Below the pieces are notes generated by a model, which was not told the DNA's origin, ran no database searches, and saw nothing but the letters and a program-made list of their open reading frames with translations. This document shows positions 20,067-20,098 of a DNA stretch of 20,098 bases, one piece after another (position 1 is the first letter of the stretch; every line of letters starts with the position of its first letter). This DNA comes from Nanobdellota archaeon (GTDB lineage: Archaea > Nanobdellota > Nanobdellia > Pacearchaeales > GW2011-AR1), in assembly GCA_022709585.1 (NCBI GenBank), contig JAKLIN010000011.1, forward strand, positions 1 to 20,098. Direction: 5' to 3'. The translations under genes and the position numbers were made by a program.

Positions 20067-20098
20067 ATGGTTGAGATTCAAACAGTCAGTTTAGAAAA
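20067..20098 (+). CDS. Start of an unidentified gene (cut by window edge)
   Basis: Only ten full codons (MVEIQTVSLE) are in view, which is too little to identify it. It is called because the ATG lies 26 nt from a strong TATA box and the frame is open to the edge. It is divergent from the thermosome gene with 112 nt between the start codons. Confidence 0.5.
   Translation, partial: MVEIQTVSLE

Noticed and set aside
1..20098. CRISPR array, insertion sequence or prophage
   Set aside because: No regularly spaced direct repeats, transposase, integrase or phage structural motif was seen; tRNA genes are intact and not flanked by attachment-site duplications.

Overview
The window comes from an AT-rich archaeal genome, most likely a small DPANN-type archaeon (Woesearchaeota/Pacearchaeota-like). 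This placement is inferred from gene content and style, not from a database search. The archaeal evidence is a group II chaperonin (thermosome), archaeal/eukaryotic-type ribosomal proteins uL16/L10e and eL33/L35Ae, archaeal-type glutamyl-tRNA synthetase, a class III signal-peptide pilin, tRNA genes without encoded CCA, and TATA-box promoters. At least a dozen TATA-like boxes are centred 25-29 nt upstream of a start codon, so most mRNAs here are probably leaderless. That spacing also fixes several start codons and supports genes that are otherwise unrecognisable.

Layout. 1-4.7 kb, minus strand: S-adenosylhomocysteine hydrolase (truncated by the window edge), a HIT-family hydrolase, tRNA-His, a pilin-like protein, glutamyl-tRNA synthetase and a small coiled-coil protein. 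4.8-10.7 kb, plus strand: five consecutive genes with gaps of 15-63 nt, namely a 504-aa helical protein, an acidic low-complexity protein, a TIM-barrel metalloenzyme-like protein with a large insertion, a basic C-terminally membrane-anchored protein, and a nucleotidyltransferase. 10.8-12.8 kb, minus strand: an unknown protein with an unusually strong ribosome binding site, then the eL33-uL16 operon, then a small membrane protein divergent from a small helical protein. 13.1-15.1 kb, minus strand: a 617-aa nucleotidyltransferase paralogous to the 294-aa one, and tRNA-Gly. 15.2-20.1 kb, mixed strands: a cation/calcium exchanger, a Cys-rich small protein, a 46-aa membrane microprotein with GFL repeats, tRNA-Val, a secreted Ig-like protein, a small membrane protein, the thermosome, and the first codons of a divergent gene.

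Housekeeping genes (translation, protein folding, methyl cycle) are interspersed with a block of apparently lineage-restricted genes (4.2-10.7 kb plus 13.1-14.9 kb). That block is the best candidate here for something undescribed. Its two nucleotidyltransferases are clearly related to each other, and the larger one contains an internal duplication in which the N-terminal copy has lost the catalytic motif. No CRISPR array, insertion sequence, integrase or plasmid/phage replication gene was seen. No gene-free stretch exceeds 300 bases; the longest, 11378-11588, holds the promoter and leader of the 202-aa gene.
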